Assembly (NCBI RefSeq): GCF_010726645.1
Contig: NZ_AP022563.1
Location: 2,046,001 to 2,110,000, forward strand
DNA length: 64,000 nt
Source: Mycolicibacterium duvalii
Lineage (GTDB): Bacteria > Actinomycetota > Actinomycetes > Mycobacteriales > Mycobacteriaceae
Reading direction: 5' to 3'
Shown here: in pieces, positions 17,761 through 26,833 of the stretch
How the letters are laid out: each line of letters starts with the position of its first letter
How positions within the stretch are numbered: position 1 is the stretch's first letter
Translations under genes and position numbers: made by a program
Notes under the pieces: generated by a model
Told to the model about the DNA's origin: nothing
Databases searched by the model: none
What the model saw: the letters and a program-made list of their open reading frames with translations, nothing else

Positions 17761-18423
17761 GTGCCTCCTTCACACCCCACGAGTCAGCCGACTCTACGGA
17801 CCGATGCAGAACGCAACCGCATCGCCGTCATCGAGGCTGCCAGAGACGTGTTCGCCGAACATGGGCTGGACGCACCGATGACGGAGGTCGCACGACGGGC
17901 CGGTGTCGGTATCGCCACGCTCTACCGCCGCTTCCCCACCCGCGATGACCTGATCACCGGGGTGTTCGAGGGAAAGATGGCCGCCTATCTGGACGCGGCC
18001 ACCACCGCGCTGGAAGATGCGGACCCGTGGCACGGCTTTTGCCGATACGTGGAGCGGGTGTGCACCATGCAGTACGAGGACCGGGGCTTCACCACCGTAC
18101 TGACCATGACCTTTCCCCGAGCCGAAGCCTTCGAAGCCAACCGCGCGGCCGCCTATCGCGGTTTTGAGAAGTTGATCGCCAAGGCCAAGGCGGGCGGACG
18201 GCTGCGTCCCGAGTTCCGCTCGCAAGACCTGGTGATGCTGCTGATGGCCAATGCCGGCGTCGTGGCCAGCGCCGGCGATGCGGCACCGGCGGCGTCGAAA
18301 CGACTGGTGAGCTACCTCATTGCGGCCTGCGACGCCCAGCGCCAACACGCACTTGCCCCGGCCCCCACCAAACGGCAGATGTATGACGCGATGCAGAGCG
18401 GCAGTTGCGACCAGGGAACCTGA
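17761..18423 (+). CDS. TetR-family regulator
   Basis: A 220-residue regulator starting at GTG. The HTH MTEVARRAGVGIATLYRRFPTRDDL lies at about residues 40-65. The C-terminal domain is of the SbtR-like type (QYEDRGFTTVLTMTFPRAEAF). It is divergent from the NmrA-like gene, followed after 40 bases by the dienelactone hydrolase gene in the same direction, and may control both. Confidence 0.87.
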   Translation: MPPSHPTSQPTLRTDAERNRIAVIEAARDVFAEHGLDAPMTEVARRAGVGIATLYRRFPTRDDLITGVFEGKMAAYLDAATTALEDADPWHGFCRYVERVCTMQYEDRGFTTVLTMTFPRAEAFEANRAAAYRGFEKLIAKAKAGGRLRPEFRSQDLVMLLMANAGVVASAGDAAPAASKRLVSYLIAACDAQRQHALAPAPTKRQMYDAMQSGSCDQGT

Positions 18424-18463
18424 CATATCCGATCCAGCCACCCGACCGAGACGGAGACCATTC

Positions 18464-19264
18464 ATGCGTGCACCCGAGGCGGACCTGACCGGCTGGACCC
18501 CGTCGCCGTTTGTCGGCGCCGGTATCACCCATGACGTCTATCGCAAGGGCACCGGTCCCGGCGTCATCTTGATCCCCGAGATCCCCGGGCCACACCCCGG
18601 CGTCCTCGCCCTGGGGAATCATCTGGTGGACAACGGATTCACCGTCGCCATCCCGTCGCTGTTCGGCGAACCCGGGCGCGCCATATCCGTGGGCTATGCG
18701 CTGTCCAGCATCGCCCGCGCGTGCGTAGCGCGCGAGTTCGCCGCATTCGCCACCGACGCGCAGCGGCCGGTGTCGCTGTTCTTGCGGGCACTGGCCCGCG
18801 ATCTGAACGCACAGACGCCCGGGCCCGGCGTCGGTGTGATCGGCATGTGCTTGACCGGCGGGTTTGCCCTGGCTGCCGCGGCCGATGACAGCGTCCTCGC
18901 CCCGGTACTGAGTCAACCGTCGCTACCCTTTCCGGTGACCAGATCGCGCCGCCGGGATCCGGGTCTGTCCGAGACCGAACTGAGCGTGGTGGTCGGCCGC
19001 GCCACCGATGACGGCCTATGCGCAATGGGCCTACGTTTCTCCGCCGACAGGGCGGCGCCACAAGAACGTTTCGATACGCTCAAACAGCGACTGGGGGACG
19101 CTTTGGAGGTGATCGAGATCGACTCGTCCAAAGGTAACGAGCACGGGTTCGGTCGGCTGGCCCACTCGGTACTGACCAACCAACTCCGCGAGATCGATGG
19201 ACATCCAGCCCTCGAAGCACGCAACCGCGTCGTCGAATTCCTCACTGCTCGACTATCCTGGTAA
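18464..19264 (+). CDS. Dienelactone hydrolase family protein
   Basis: A 266-residue alpha/beta hydrolase of the DLH type. The nucleophile elbow is GMCLTGGF with cysteine at the active site, as in dienelactone hydrolase. The acid and histidine are likely in VVGRATDDG and KGNEHGFGRLAH. ATG start at 18464, downstream of the TetR gene. It could hydrolyse a lactone formed from a ring-cleavage product or a simple ester. The stop codon overlaps a hairpin. Confidence 0.82.
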   Translation: MRAPEADLTGWTPSPFVGAGITHDVYRKGTGPGVILIPEIPGPHPGVLALGNHLVDNGFTVAIPSLFGEPGRAISVGYALSSIARACVAREFAAFATDAQRPVSLFLRALARDLNAQTPGPGVGVIGMCLTGGFALAAAADDSVLAPVLSQPSLPFPVTRSRRRDPGLSETELSVVVGRATDDGLCAMGLRFSADRAAPQERFDTLKQRLGDALEVIEIDSSKGNEHGFGRLAHSVLTNQLREIDGHPALEARNRVVEFLTARLSW

Positions 19265-19280
19265 CCGGACTCCGGTCACC
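19260..19280 (+). terminator. Short hairpin overlapping the stop of the dienelactone hydrolase gene
   Basis: GGT-A-ACCGG pairs with CCGGT-C-ACC around a 3-base loop with one mismatch. It is compact and lies exactly at the gene end without a T-run. It is a weak terminator candidate. Confidence 0.35.
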
Positions 19281-19357
19281 ACGGCCCCGTCGCCCGGTGT
19301 TCAAGACTGTTCGAGCGACGGCACTGAGGACACCCTTCCGGCCCGCCCGCAATCATG

Positions 19358-19384
19358 TTAAACACATTCAACGGAGTCTGTGCA
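19358..19384 (-). promoter_or_regulatory. 27-bp operator-like motif, site 4 (reverse orientation)
   Basis: On the minus strand this reads TGCACA-GACTC-CGTTGA followed by ATGTGTTTAA, matching the layout of the other sites. It lies 86 bp upstream of the DUF35 gene start at 19471. The 206-bp gap 19265-19470 holds no gene. Confidence 0.5.
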
Positions 19385-19470
19385 TACTGTCTAGTCAAGA
19401 CGCACAGAACCACTGCCGGACAGCCCAAATGAGAGTGCGGCGAAGTGACGCCGATGAGCATGGAGGTTTC

Positions 19471-19941
19471 GTGACAACAGCGGCCGCGCCGATCCGCATA
19501 GCCGACGACGCACGGATACCCGCGCCTCAGCAATCGGTGGACACCGAATTCTTCTGGTGTTCCGGCGCCGATGGCTACCTGCGCATCCGGAAATGCCAAC
19601 GCTGCCACCGGTATGCGCATCCGCCGACGCCGCGGTGCCGGTTCTGCGGCGCGCCGGACCCGCAGCCGGCCGTGGTGTCCGGGCACGCAACGGTGTTCAG
19701 CTACACCGTCAATCGGCAGCCGTTCGTGCCGTGGCTGCCGCCGCCGTACGTATTGGCCATCGTCGCTCTCACCGAACAGAGCGACGTTCACCTGACGAGC
19801 CGGTTGGTGGACATCGCGCCGGACGAGGTCCGCATCGGGCTGCCGGTGTCGGTGGTCTTCGAGAAACACGGGGACGTATATCTGCCCCTGTTCGGGCCGA
19901 CTCGGGTGCACGTCGCCGCAAGGGGCAACGTCGATGGCTGA
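19471..19941 (+). CDS. DUF35 OB-fold/zinc-ribbon protein
   Basis: A 156-residue protein with a rubredoxin-like zinc ribbon (KCQRCHRYAHPPTPRCRFCG, two CxxC pairs) followed by an OB-fold (ATVFSYTVNRQPF). Start at GTG, because GGAGG precedes it. It overlaps the thiolase-like gene by eight bases. DUF35 proteins form complexes with thiolase-fold Ltp2-type proteins, and such pairs act as retro-aldolases on CoA thioesters of tertiary alcohols in bile-acid/steroid side-chain degradation. The same role is likely here. Confidence 0.85.
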   Translation: MTTAAAPIRIADDARIPAPQQSVDTEFFWCSGADGYLRIRKCQRCHRYAHPPTPRCRFCGAPDPQPAVVSGHATVFSYTVNRQPFVPWLPPPYVLAIVALTEQSDVHLTSRLVDIAPDEVRIGLPVSVVFEKHGDVYLPLFGPTRVHVAARGNVDG

Positions 19942-21124
19942 TCCGGCGGCGAACACCGAACACCGGACCCTGATCGCCGGCGTCGGGAAATCACAAGTGG
20001 GACGCCGACTCGGCCGGTCGGACCTCGATCTCACCGTCGAGGCGTGTGAACGGTCGCTGGCCGATGCCGGGGTGGCTGCCGCCGACATCGACGGGCTCAT
20101 TGCCTGGCCGGGCGAGTGGCCGGCCGCGCCGGGGTTCTGCGGGCCGGCGGTGGGCCGTGTCAAGGACGCCCTGGGCATCAACCCTTCCTGGCATGCGGGA
20201 ATGCAGGACGGACCCAGCCAACTGGGGTCGGTGATGTCGGCCGTGCTCGCGGTGGCCAGCGGCTATGTCCGGCACGTACTGGTCTACCGCACCACCTCGG
20301 AGGCCACCGGCCAGGCCGGCGGCGGACGTAACACCACCAGCCCCGCCGATGTCGTCGGCGTCGTGGGTCTGCAGGAATGGCTGCGCCCGTTCGGTGCCGT
20401 CACCGCGGCCCACTGGTTGGCCATGGTCGCGCAGCGGTACATGCACGAAAGTGGCGCAACCAAACGGCAGATCGGAGGCCTGCCGGTGTCCACCCGGAAC
20501 TGGGCCTCGATGACGCCCGACGCCGTCTACCGCACCCCGATCACCATCGAGGAGTATCTCGATGCGCGGATGATCAGCGAGCCGCTGTGTCTCTACGACT
20601 GCGATGTGCCCGTCGACGGCTCGGTCGCCGTGTTGATTTCGGCGGCCGAGACCCGTAGCGACCTGCGCGCACCGATCCGGATCGAGGCGATGGGCGCCAA
20701 GCTGGCGTCCCGTCCGTTGTGGGATCAATGGTCGGATCCGCTGGACCTGCCACAGCGGGACTCCGCCCGGCACCTGTGGTCACGAACCTCGCTGCGGCCC
20801 GCCGACGTGGACGTGGCACAGCTCTACGACGGATTCTCCATCCTGACCCTGGCCTGGTTGGAGGCCGCCGGGTTCTGTGGCCCCTACGAGGCGGCCGCGT
20901 TCGTCGAGGGCGGCCACCGGATCGGCCCCGGCGGACAACTGCCGCTGAACACCGCGGGCGGGCAGCTGTCGGGCGGTCGGCTGCACGGGTTCGGCTTCCT
21001 GCACGAAGCCGTTCTGCAGTTGCGCGGCGAGACCGGCCGGCGTCAGGTGCGCGGCGCCGAGACCGCCTTCGTCGGCGCCGGCGGCGGCCCACTGGGTGGT
21101 TGCCTGCTGTTGACCCGGCCCTGA
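19934..21124 (+). CDS. Thiolase-fold lipid-transfer-type protein (Ltp2-like retro-aldolase subunit)
   Basis: A 396-residue thiolase-superfamily protein of the SCP-x/Ltp type. It has KSQVGRRLGRSDLDLTVEA at the N-terminus, LYDCDVPVDGSVAVL, VDVAQLYDGFSILTLAWLEA and NTAGGQLSGGRLHGFGF. The canonical thiolase nucleophile-cysteine motif is not seen, consistent with a retro-aldolase rather than thiolytic role. It is coupled to the DUF35 gene. A paralogue is at 59068, without an adjacent DUF35 gene. It likely cleaves a C-C bond of a hydroxyacyl-CoA intermediate. Confidence 0.85.
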   Translation: MADPAANTEHRTLIAGVGKSQVGRRLGRSDLDLTVEACERSLADAGVAAADIDGLIAWPGEWPAAPGFCGPAVGRVKDALGINPSWHAGMQDGPSQLGSVMSAVLAVASGYVRHVLVYRTTSEATGQAGGGRNTTSPADVVGVVGLQEWLRPFGAVTAAHWLAMVAQRYMHESGATKRQIGGLPVSTRNWASMTPDAVYRTPITIEEYLDARMISEPLCLYDCDVPVDGSVAVLISAAETRSDLRAPIRIEAMGAKLASRPLWDQWSDPLDLPQRDSARHLWSRTSLRPADVDVAQLYDGFSILTLAWLEAAGFCGPYEAAAFVEGGHRIGPGGQLPLNTAGGQLSGGRLHGFGFLHEAVLQLRGETGRRQVRGAETAFVGAGGGPLGGCLLLTRP

Positions 21125-21137
21125 CCTGCCCGCGCCG

Positions 21138-22133
21138 TCACCGCACGGCCCGGGCCAGCCTGCGCAACGTGCCGTCGGGGTCGGCGCTACCCGGCAACGC
21201 AGCCAAAAGGTGCGTCACACCGAGCTTTTCGATCTCGGCAGCGTAGTCACGAACCTGGTCTGGCGTTCCGGTAACCCCGCGCAGACCGACGAGGAAGTCG
21301 ACCATGCCGAGTTCCTCGACCAGGCACGCACCGGCACCGCCGACGACGACGTGCTGGCGCGGGTCGTAGCGCTGCTCCAACTCGGCGACCGCGCCGCGCA
21401 ACTCGGGCGGGATCAACGCCCGCATATGCGCAGCCTTCAGCCCCATGGCGCCCACCGACGCCAGGAACGCGGTGATGTCCGATTTGGCCTGGTCCGGATC
21501 GTCACGCACCGAGGTGAAGGCCAGTCCCCACACGTCGATCGCGTCGGCGTCCCGGCCCGCCGCGTTCGCGGCCTCCCGCACTGTGGCGATCTTGTTCGCG
21601 ACCACGTCCACCGCCATGCCCAGCCCGATCACCACCCCGTCGGCGATCTCGCCGGCGAGCCGCAACGCCTTCGGTCCGTCGCCGGACATGTAGATCGGGA
21701 CCGGACGCGCCTGCTGCAGCGGCACCGCGGTGCGCCCATCGACTTCAGCCGAGCCGCCCCCGAGCAGGGACCGCACCGCCTCTACGTAGGTACGCATTTC
21801 GCGCTGCCCGGCCGCCTTCCGGCCGACGCTGCCCACAGCGCTGCCACCACTGCCGATGGTCAGCACCACCCGGCCCCCGGTGAGCTGATGCAACGACGAC
21901 ATGGCCCCGGCGGTGACGGAGGGATGCCGAAGGCCCGGTGTGGTCACCATGGGAGTCAGCGTGGCCCGGTGGCTCTGACCGGCGGCGACGGCCAACGAAA
22001 CATACAGCTCGTTCCAAGCGGCGGGCGAATCCCCGACCCCGATGACGGAATAGCCCAGCTCCTCGGCCAGCCGCACCTGCTGACGGAAGAGCGAAAGATC
22101 TTCTCCCCAAAGCAGAATGGTTCCCAGTTTCAT
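21138..22133 (-). CDS. LLM-class (probably F420-dependent) oxidoreductase
   Basis: A 331-residue TIM-barrel luciferase-like protein: GTILLWGEDLSLFRQQVRLAEELGYS, TPMVTTPGLRHPSVTAGAMSSLHQLTGGR and GSGGSAVGSVGR are typical of the F420-binding branch. The ATG at 22133 was chosen because AGGAGCGCTCG precedes it; the open frame extends upstream without conserved sequence. It is third in the minus-strand unit with the ferredoxin reductase and FAH genes. It may reduce a double bond or oxidise an alcohol with F420. The cofactor is assigned by family, not proven. Confidence 0.82.
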   Translation of the reverse strand: MKLGTILLWGEDLSLFRQQVRLAEELGYSVIGVGDSPAAWNELYVSLAVAAGQSHRATLTPMVTTPGLRHPSVTAGAMSSLHQLTGGRVVLTIGSGGSAVGSVGRKAAGQREMRTYVEAVRSLLGGGSAEVDGRTAVPLQQARPVPIYMSGDGPKALRLAGEIADGVVIGLGMAVDVVANKIATVREAANAAGRDADAIDVWGLAFTSVRDDPDQAKSDITAFLASVGAMGLKAAHMRALIPPELRGAVAELEQRYDPRQHVVVGGAGACLVEELGMVDFLVGLRGVTGTPDQVRDYAAEIEKLGVTHLLAALPGSADPDGTLRRLARAVR

Positions 22134-22212
22134 CGAGCGCTCCTGACTCGTCGACCCTTGGATGCCGGTGCCCGACTTGAGCGCGGTGGGTGCAGCGGAT
22201 GCAGGCCGGGCA

Positions 22213-23037
22213 TCAACGGACGGTGTTACGCAAGGTCCCCAGCTTCTCGACCGTCGCCTCGACGACCTGGCCCCGCTCAAGGTAGCGGCCGTCCTCATGC
22301 GCGACACCGGACGGCGTTCCGGTGAAGAGCACGTCGCCAGGCGCCAGCCGGCTGCGTTGCGCGACGTACTCGACCAGCTCGCCCGGCCCCCACACCAGCG
22401 CTGACGTTCTGTCCTGCTGGCGCACTTCCCCGTCGACGGTGAGCGTGAGCTCCAGATCGGGGTGATCGTCACCGATCTCGTCGCGCGTCACGATCCACGG
22501 ACCGATCGCGCTGGTGTCATCCAGTCCCTTGGCGGAGAAGATGTCCATGCCGGTGACCGACCCACCGAACTGGAGGTCGCGCGCCGAGACGTCGTTGCCG
22601 ACGCAGTAGCCCAGGATCCCCGGCGTACCGGGATCCCCCGCCCGCACAGGCGATCCGAGGACGACCACCAACTCGACCTCATAGTCGAGCTGCGACGTCA
22701 GCGGCGGGTAGACGATCTCGCCGTACGGGTCGATCAACGATTCGTAAGGTTTGAGGAACGCGGCCGGCTTCTCGGGCATTTTCAAGCCGAGTCCCACGAC
22801 GTGTTTGGCGTAGGTGGCGCCCGCCGCCACCACCTTGGCACCGGGTTCCACCGGCATCAGAAACGTCACCGCCTCCGCATCGACGCGACGACCGGTCAAC
22901 GGGATCTTCGATCCGAAGTCGGCGGTCAGCGCAGGCGCCCACGCCCGCAGCGGTCCATCGATCAGTTCTACGGCACCACCGTTTGTGACCACGCCCCACG
23001 TCGGCAGTCCGTCGATGTCGACGCGCGCGATCCTCAT
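22213..23037 (-). CDS. FAH-family hydrolase/isomerase
   Basis: A 274-residue single-domain FAH protein: AAGATYAKHVVGLG, LDYEVELVVVLG (metal-binding glutamates), GNDVSARDLQ, KGLDDTSAIGPWIVT and FTGTPSGVAHEDG. Size and motifs fit oxo-acid hydrolases, decarboxylases or isomerases acting after meta-cleavage. Its ATG overlaps the stop of the ferredoxin reductase (ATGA). Confidence 0.87.
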   Translation of the reverse strand: MRIARVDIDGLPTWGVVTNGGAVELIDGPLRAWAPALTADFGSKIPLTGRRVDAEAVTFLMPVEPGAKVVAAGATYAKHVVGLGLKMPEKPAAFLKPYESLIDPYGEIVYPPLTSQLDYEVELVVVLGSPVRAGDPGTPGILGYCVGNDVSARDLQFGGSVTGMDIFSAKGLDDTSAIGPWIVTRDEIGDDHPDLELTLTVDGEVRQQDRTSALVWGPGELVEYVAQRSRLAPGDVLFTGTPSGVAHEDGRYLERGQVVEATVEKLGTLRNTVR

Positions 23038-24287
23038 CAGGCAATAACCTTTCGGTCCAAGTGGAAGAGTTCTTGCAGGTCTTGCGAGGCATCGGCGAGT
23101 GCCAGACGATCCGGTCGCAGCCGGTGACCGACGGCGGCCCGGACCGCCCGTACGTCGTCGGCGCAATTGACCCCGACCGCCCCGATCAGCACGTCGTCGC
23201 GAAGCAACATCGCCGAGAACTCCCGGGATCCCGGGTCGCCACGGAAGACCACCTCGTCGGTCGGCAGGGGGCGGCCGGCGACCTGCAGGTTGACGTCATA
23301 CTGATCCGACCACACCCAGGGCACCTCGGCGAACATCTCGTAGGCCTCCGGGCCGTCGGCCGCGATGTTGTGCGCGGCGACCGCACCCTGGTGCTGGGCA
23401 TTCTGCCAGTGCTCGACGCGAACACGCTGCCCCAGAATCGGATTCGGATGATTGGCGATATCGCCTGCGGCATAAACGTCCGGTGCGCTGGTGCGGCAGT
23501 ACTCGTCGACGACGATGCCGTTGTCGACAGCCAGACCCGCCGCAGCCGCGAGGCTCACGTCCGGCTCCAGTCCGATCGCCACCACGACCGCGTCGGACTC
23601 GAACACGGTGCCGTCCGTCAGCCGGGTCGCCACAAGGCCGCCGGCTCCGGCGACGACCTCGCTCACCGTGGCGTTGACGCGGATATCGACCCCGTGCGCC
23701 GCATGCATGCGGCCGTAGATCTCGCCGAGCGCCGCCGGCAGCCCGCGGCCCAGTGGCACCCCGGCGGCTTCCAGTGCCGTCACGTGCGTGCCCAGCATCG
23801 CGGCACTGGCGGCCAGTTCCGCGCCCACGAAACCGGCGCCGACGATCAACAGACGCTTGCCCGGCCCGAGATGTTGCCGGATGGCCAGCGCATCATCGAT
23901 GGTCCGCAGCACGTAGACCCCGTCCACCGGCTTGTGGCCGGGCAGGGTGCGGGCACGCCCGCCGGTGGCCAACAGGACCGCGTCGTATGCGACCGGCTCG
24001 CCGTCGCTGAGCACCACGCGGTGTGCGGCGGCGTCGAGTGATGACACCGCTCTGCCCAGCATGAATTCGATCTCGCGCTTCTCCCACATCGGGGCGGGCC
24101 GTAGATGGACGCGCGGCACCTCGAACTCACCGCGGATCAGCTGCTTCGACAGCGGTGGGCGGGAATAGGGCGGATGGTCCTCGTCTCCGACAACGATGAC
24201 CCGCCCGTCAAATCCCTTCGAACGCAGCGCGAGTGCCGCGTTACCGCCGGCCAGCCCGGCCCCGACAACGACCACAGTGGGTGTCAA
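23037..24287 (-). CDS. FAD/NAD(P)-dependent ferredoxin reductase
   Basis: A 416-residue reductase of the class that serves Rieske dioxygenases and P450s. It has the FAD motif VVVGAGLAGGNAAL, NADH motif LIVGAGFVGAELAASA, the FAD-binding YAAGDIANHPNP and a C-terminal reductase domain (HWQNAQHQGAVAAHNI). It starts at TTG (24287), preceded by GGCGGGGG. It is divergent from a 3Fe-4S-type ferredoxin, with an operator between, so the two probably form the electron chain for the window's oxygenases. Confidence 0.9.
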   Translation of the reverse strand: MTPTVVVVGAGLAGGNAALALRSKGFDGRVIVVGDEDHPPYSRPPLSKQLIRGEFEVPRVHLRPAPMWEKREIEFMLGRAVSSLDAAAHRVVLSDGEPVAYDAVLLATGGRARTLPGHKPVDGVYVLRTIDDALAIRQHLGPGKRLLIVGAGFVGAELAASAAMLGTHVTALEAAGVPLGRGLPAALGEIYGRMHAAHGVDIRVNATVSEVVAGAGGLVATRLTDGTVFESDAVVVAIGLEPDVSLAAAAGLAVDNGIVVDEYCRTSAPDVYAAGDIANHPNPILGQRVRVEHWQNAQHQGAVAAHNIAADGPEAYEMFAEVPWVWSDQYDVNLQVAGRPLPTDEVVFRGDPGSREFSAMLLRDDVLIGAVGVNCADDVRAVRAAVGHRLRPDRLALADASQDLQELFHLDRKVIA

Positions 24288-24315
24288 GATTGCCCCCGCC
24301 TCAGTGTGTTCAAAT

Positions 24316-24342
24316 AAGACAAAATATGACTATAGTGTCTCA
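24316..24342 (+). promoter_or_regulatory. 27-bp operator-like motif, site 5
   Basis: AAGACA-AAATA-TGACTA followed by TAGTGTCTCA, in the 89-bp divergent promoter between the ferredoxin reductase and ferredoxin genes. It closely matches the site before the P450 operon at 9843-9869. Confidence 0.6.
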
Positions 24343-24376
24343 CACCACGTTCGAGAAGCGTTAGTAGAGGACCCAC

Positions 24377-24607
24377 ATGAGCAACATCACCGCCGTAAAC
24401 CGGCTCGAGGTCGATCGCAACAGGTGTTGCGGCTACGGAACCTGCGCAGAGCTGTGCCCAGATGTCTTCTCGCTCGACGAGAACGGCTTCGTCGTGGCCA
24501 ATATGACCGAGATCCCCGACGACCTGATGGAGGCGGCCGAAGAAGCCGCCTACTGCTGCCCGGAGGAAGTCATCAAGATCCGCCAGGCCGGCGCGTCCGA
24601 CGAGTAG
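24377..24607 (+). CDS. Ferredoxin of the [3Fe-4S]/[4Fe-4S] type
   Basis: A 76-residue acidic ferredoxin with RCCGYGTCAELCPDVFSLDENG and a late CCPEEVIKI. The cysteine spacing is that of the small mono-cluster ferredoxins that donate electrons to bacterial P450s, and in the diterpenoid dit pathway to the ring dioxygenase (DitA3). It has a GAGGACC ribosome-binding site. It heads an operon with an SDR and a CoA-transferase and lies 2.2 kb before the dioxygenase alpha/beta genes. Confidence 0.9.
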   Translation: MSNITAVNRLEVDRNRCCGYGTCAELCPDVFSLDENGFVVANMTEIPDDLMEAAEEAAYCCPEEVIKIRQAGASDE

Positions 24608-24674
24608 ACGGCCGCCACACCCGCAGGGGCAGCCGGCCCATGCGTCTTCATCCCACAAGCGAAAGGCTGGGTAG

Positions 24675-25496
24675 TTGAGCAGAACCGACGAACTTACCGG
24701 AACAGTGTCGATAGTGACCGGCGCTGCAGGCGGGATCGGGTCGGCAACGGTCCGGACGCTGTTGGAGTTGGGCTCGACGGTGGTGGCCGCCGAGCTGCCG
24801 GGAACGGATTTCACACAGCTGCGCGAATCAGCGGAGGGCGCTCGCGGCCGACTGGATACCCAGGAAGTGGACATCAGCTCCGAGGAGAGCGTGGTCGCCC
24901 TGTTGGAGTCGGTGAAATCGAGACACGGTCGCCTCGACGTGCTGGACAACAACGCCGGCGTGACCAACAAGGCGGCGTTCGACTTCGACGTGGTGAACAT
25001 GGACGTCGCGATGTGGGACGAGATGCAGGCGGTCAACGTCCGCGGCACCATGCTGATGTGTAAGCATGCCGTCCCGCTGATGATCGAATCCGGCGGCGGA
25101 TCGATCATCAACATCTCCAGCGACCAGGCGCTGTCCGGTGACAGCATGACGGTGGCCTACGGCACCTCCAAGGCCGGCGTCAACGGGCTCAGCCGATTCG
25201 TCGCCGCCGCCTACGGCAAGCACCACATTCGTTGCAACGTCGTCTCTCCCGGACTGATCACCAGCGAGACCATGCTGGCCACCATGCCCGAGGCGATCCA
25301 GCAGATCTTCATCGACAACTGCCTCATCCCACGGCTCGGCGACCCCGCCGACATCGCCGAGGCGGTTGCCTTCCTGGCCTCCCCGCGGTCGAGCTACATC
25401 ACCGGGCAGGTACTGCAGGTCGACGGTGGCGTACTGGCGCATCTGCCCACCATGGCCGCGATCAACGCCTTGTTCGCGCAGGCGGGCGCCCAGTGA
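24675..25496 (+). CDS. Short-chain dehydrogenase (candidate cis-dihydrodiol or hydroxy-acid dehydrogenase)
   Basis: A 273-residue classical SDR with a TTG start after GAAAGGCTGG. Motifs: TGAAGGIGSATV, DNNAGVTN, SSDQALSGDS and YGTSKAG, ending in LQVDGGVLAHLP. It follows the ferredoxin gene by 67 bases, overlaps the CoA-transferase gene, and is upstream of the dioxygenase. It could be the dehydrogenase that re-aromatises the dihydrodiol, but the SDR at 35000 is an alternative. Confidence 0.85.
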   Translation: MSRTDELTGTVSIVTGAAGGIGSATVRTLLELGSTVVAAELPGTDFTQLRESAEGARGRLDTQEVDISSEESVVALLESVKSRHGRLDVLDNNAGVTNKAAFDFDVVNMDVAMWDEMQAVNVRGTMLMCKHAVPLMIESGGGSIINISSDQALSGDSMTVAYGTSKAGVNGLSRFVAAAYGKHHIRCNVVSPGLITSETMLATMPEAIQQIFIDNCLIPRLGDPADIAEAVAFLASPRSSYITGQVLQVDGGVLAHLPTMAAINALFAQAGAQ

Positions 25497-26731
25497 CCGA
25501 TGCCGCCGCTGCGCTCCCACTGTCCGGTATCACGGTGGTGGAGGCGGCGGCGTGGACGTTCGTCCCGTCGTCGGGGGCAGTACTGGCCGACTGGGGTGCC
25601 GACGTCATCAAGATCGAGCACCCGCAGACCGGCGATCCGCAGCGCGGACTGATCAGTTCGGGTCTGGTCACCGGGGATGCCGGTGGCGCCAACTACCTCA
25701 TCGAGCAGCCGAACCGGGGGAAACGCAGTGTCGGGATCGACCTGGCGAACCCGGACGGCCGCGCGGCGCTGGACTTCCTGCTGGAGCATGCCGATGTCTT
25801 CGTGACGAGTTTCCTGCCGCGGGTGCGGGAGAAGCTCGGCCTCGACCCGGCCACCATCCGCGCCCGCCATCCGCACCTGGTGTATGCCCTGGGCACCGGG
25901 CAGGGCACCCGCGGCGAGGAGGCCGGAAAGGGTGGCTACGACGGGTCGTCGTATTTCGCCCGCTCCGGCATCGCCGACGCCTTGACCCCACACGATTCAC
26001 CGCACCTGGTCGATCAACCGTCGGGCTTCGGTGACCTGATGGGTGGCCTGACCCTGGCCGGCGGGATCACCGCAGCACTGCTGGCCCGGGAACGCGGTCA
26101 ACAACCGCCCGTCGTCGACGTGTCGCTGCTCGGGCTGGGCCTGTGGAATCTGGGTTTCCCGGTGGTGGCCGCCAAGCTCTACGAAGGGAAGGCGATGCCG
26201 GCGCACGACCCGGACAACCTGCCCAACCCGATCGCGCGCGGCTACTACCAGACGGCCGACAAGCGGCACCTGACGCTGATCATGCTGGAGTCCGACCGAT
26301 TCTGGCCTGACCTGTGCGAGCATCTGGACCGCCCCGATCTGATCGACGATCCGCGGTTCCACAACGCCGAGGCCCGGCGCGCCAACAATCGCGACTGCAT
26401 CGCCGTCCTGCGCGACATCTTCGCTGCCCGCACGCTGGCGGACTGGACCACCCGGTTGCGCACCCTCAAGGGCGTCTGGTCGCCGGTGCGCACCGCGCTC
26501 GAGGCCCACGATGACCCCCAGGTGATCGCCAACGGCTATCTGCCCACCGTCGACACCGCCGAAGGCGTGACACTTGCCGTCGCCGCCAACCCGGTGCGAT
26601 TCAACGAGACCGCTGCTGTCCCACGTGCCGGCGCACCCACGCACGGCCAGCACACCGAGGAAGTGCTGCTGGATGCCGGCCTCGACTGGGACGAACTCGA
26701 GCGACTCAAGGAAATCGGCGCCATCACTTAA
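25493..26731 (+). CDS. CaiB/BaiF-family CoA-transferase
   Basis: A 412-residue family III CoA-transferase. It shows GITVVEAAAWTFVPSSGAVLADWGADVIKIEHP, NRGKRSVGIDL, and the GYDGSSYFARSG region that corresponds to the active-site aspartate segment. GTG start overlapping the SDR stop. It would activate a carboxylic-acid intermediate by moving CoA from a donor thioester, so ring-degradation acids could enter the CoA-dependent steps encoded to the right. Confidence 0.88.
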   Translation: MTDAAAALPLSGITVVEAAAWTFVPSSGAVLADWGADVIKIEHPQTGDPQRGLISSGLVTGDAGGANYLIEQPNRGKRSVGIDLANPDGRAALDFLLEHADVFVTSFLPRVREKLGLDPATIRARHPHLVYALGTGQGTRGEEAGKGGYDGSSYFARSGIADALTPHDSPHLVDQPSGFGDLMGGLTLAGGITAALLARERGQQPPVVDVSLLGLGLWNLGFPVVAAKLYEGKAMPAHDPDNLPNPIARGYYQTADKRHLTLIMLESDRFWPDLCEHLDRPDLIDDPRFHNAEARRANNRDCIAVLRDIFAARTLADWTTRLRTLKGVWSPVRTALEAHDDPQVIANGYLPTVDTAEGVTLAVAANPVRFNETAAVPRAGAPTHGQHTEEVLLDAGLDWDELERLKEIGAIT

Positions 26732-26740
26732 TCCATCGGC

Positions 26741-26767
26741 GGCGACACATTGAACAGTTTTCGTGTC
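26741..26767 (-). promoter_or_regulatory. 27-bp operator-like motif, site 6 (reverse orientation)
   Basis: On the minus strand: GACACG-AAAAC-TGTTCA followed by ATGTGTCGCC. It lies 67 bp upstream of the dioxygenase alpha-subunit start at 26834 and immediately after the CoA-transferase stop, marking a separate promoter for the ring-cleavage operon. Confidence 0.55.
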
Positions 26768-26833
26768 AGGTGTACATTCAGGCCACAAGAGACGCCGCTC
26801 ACATTCCCCTTCAGTCAGCCCCTCGGAGGAACG

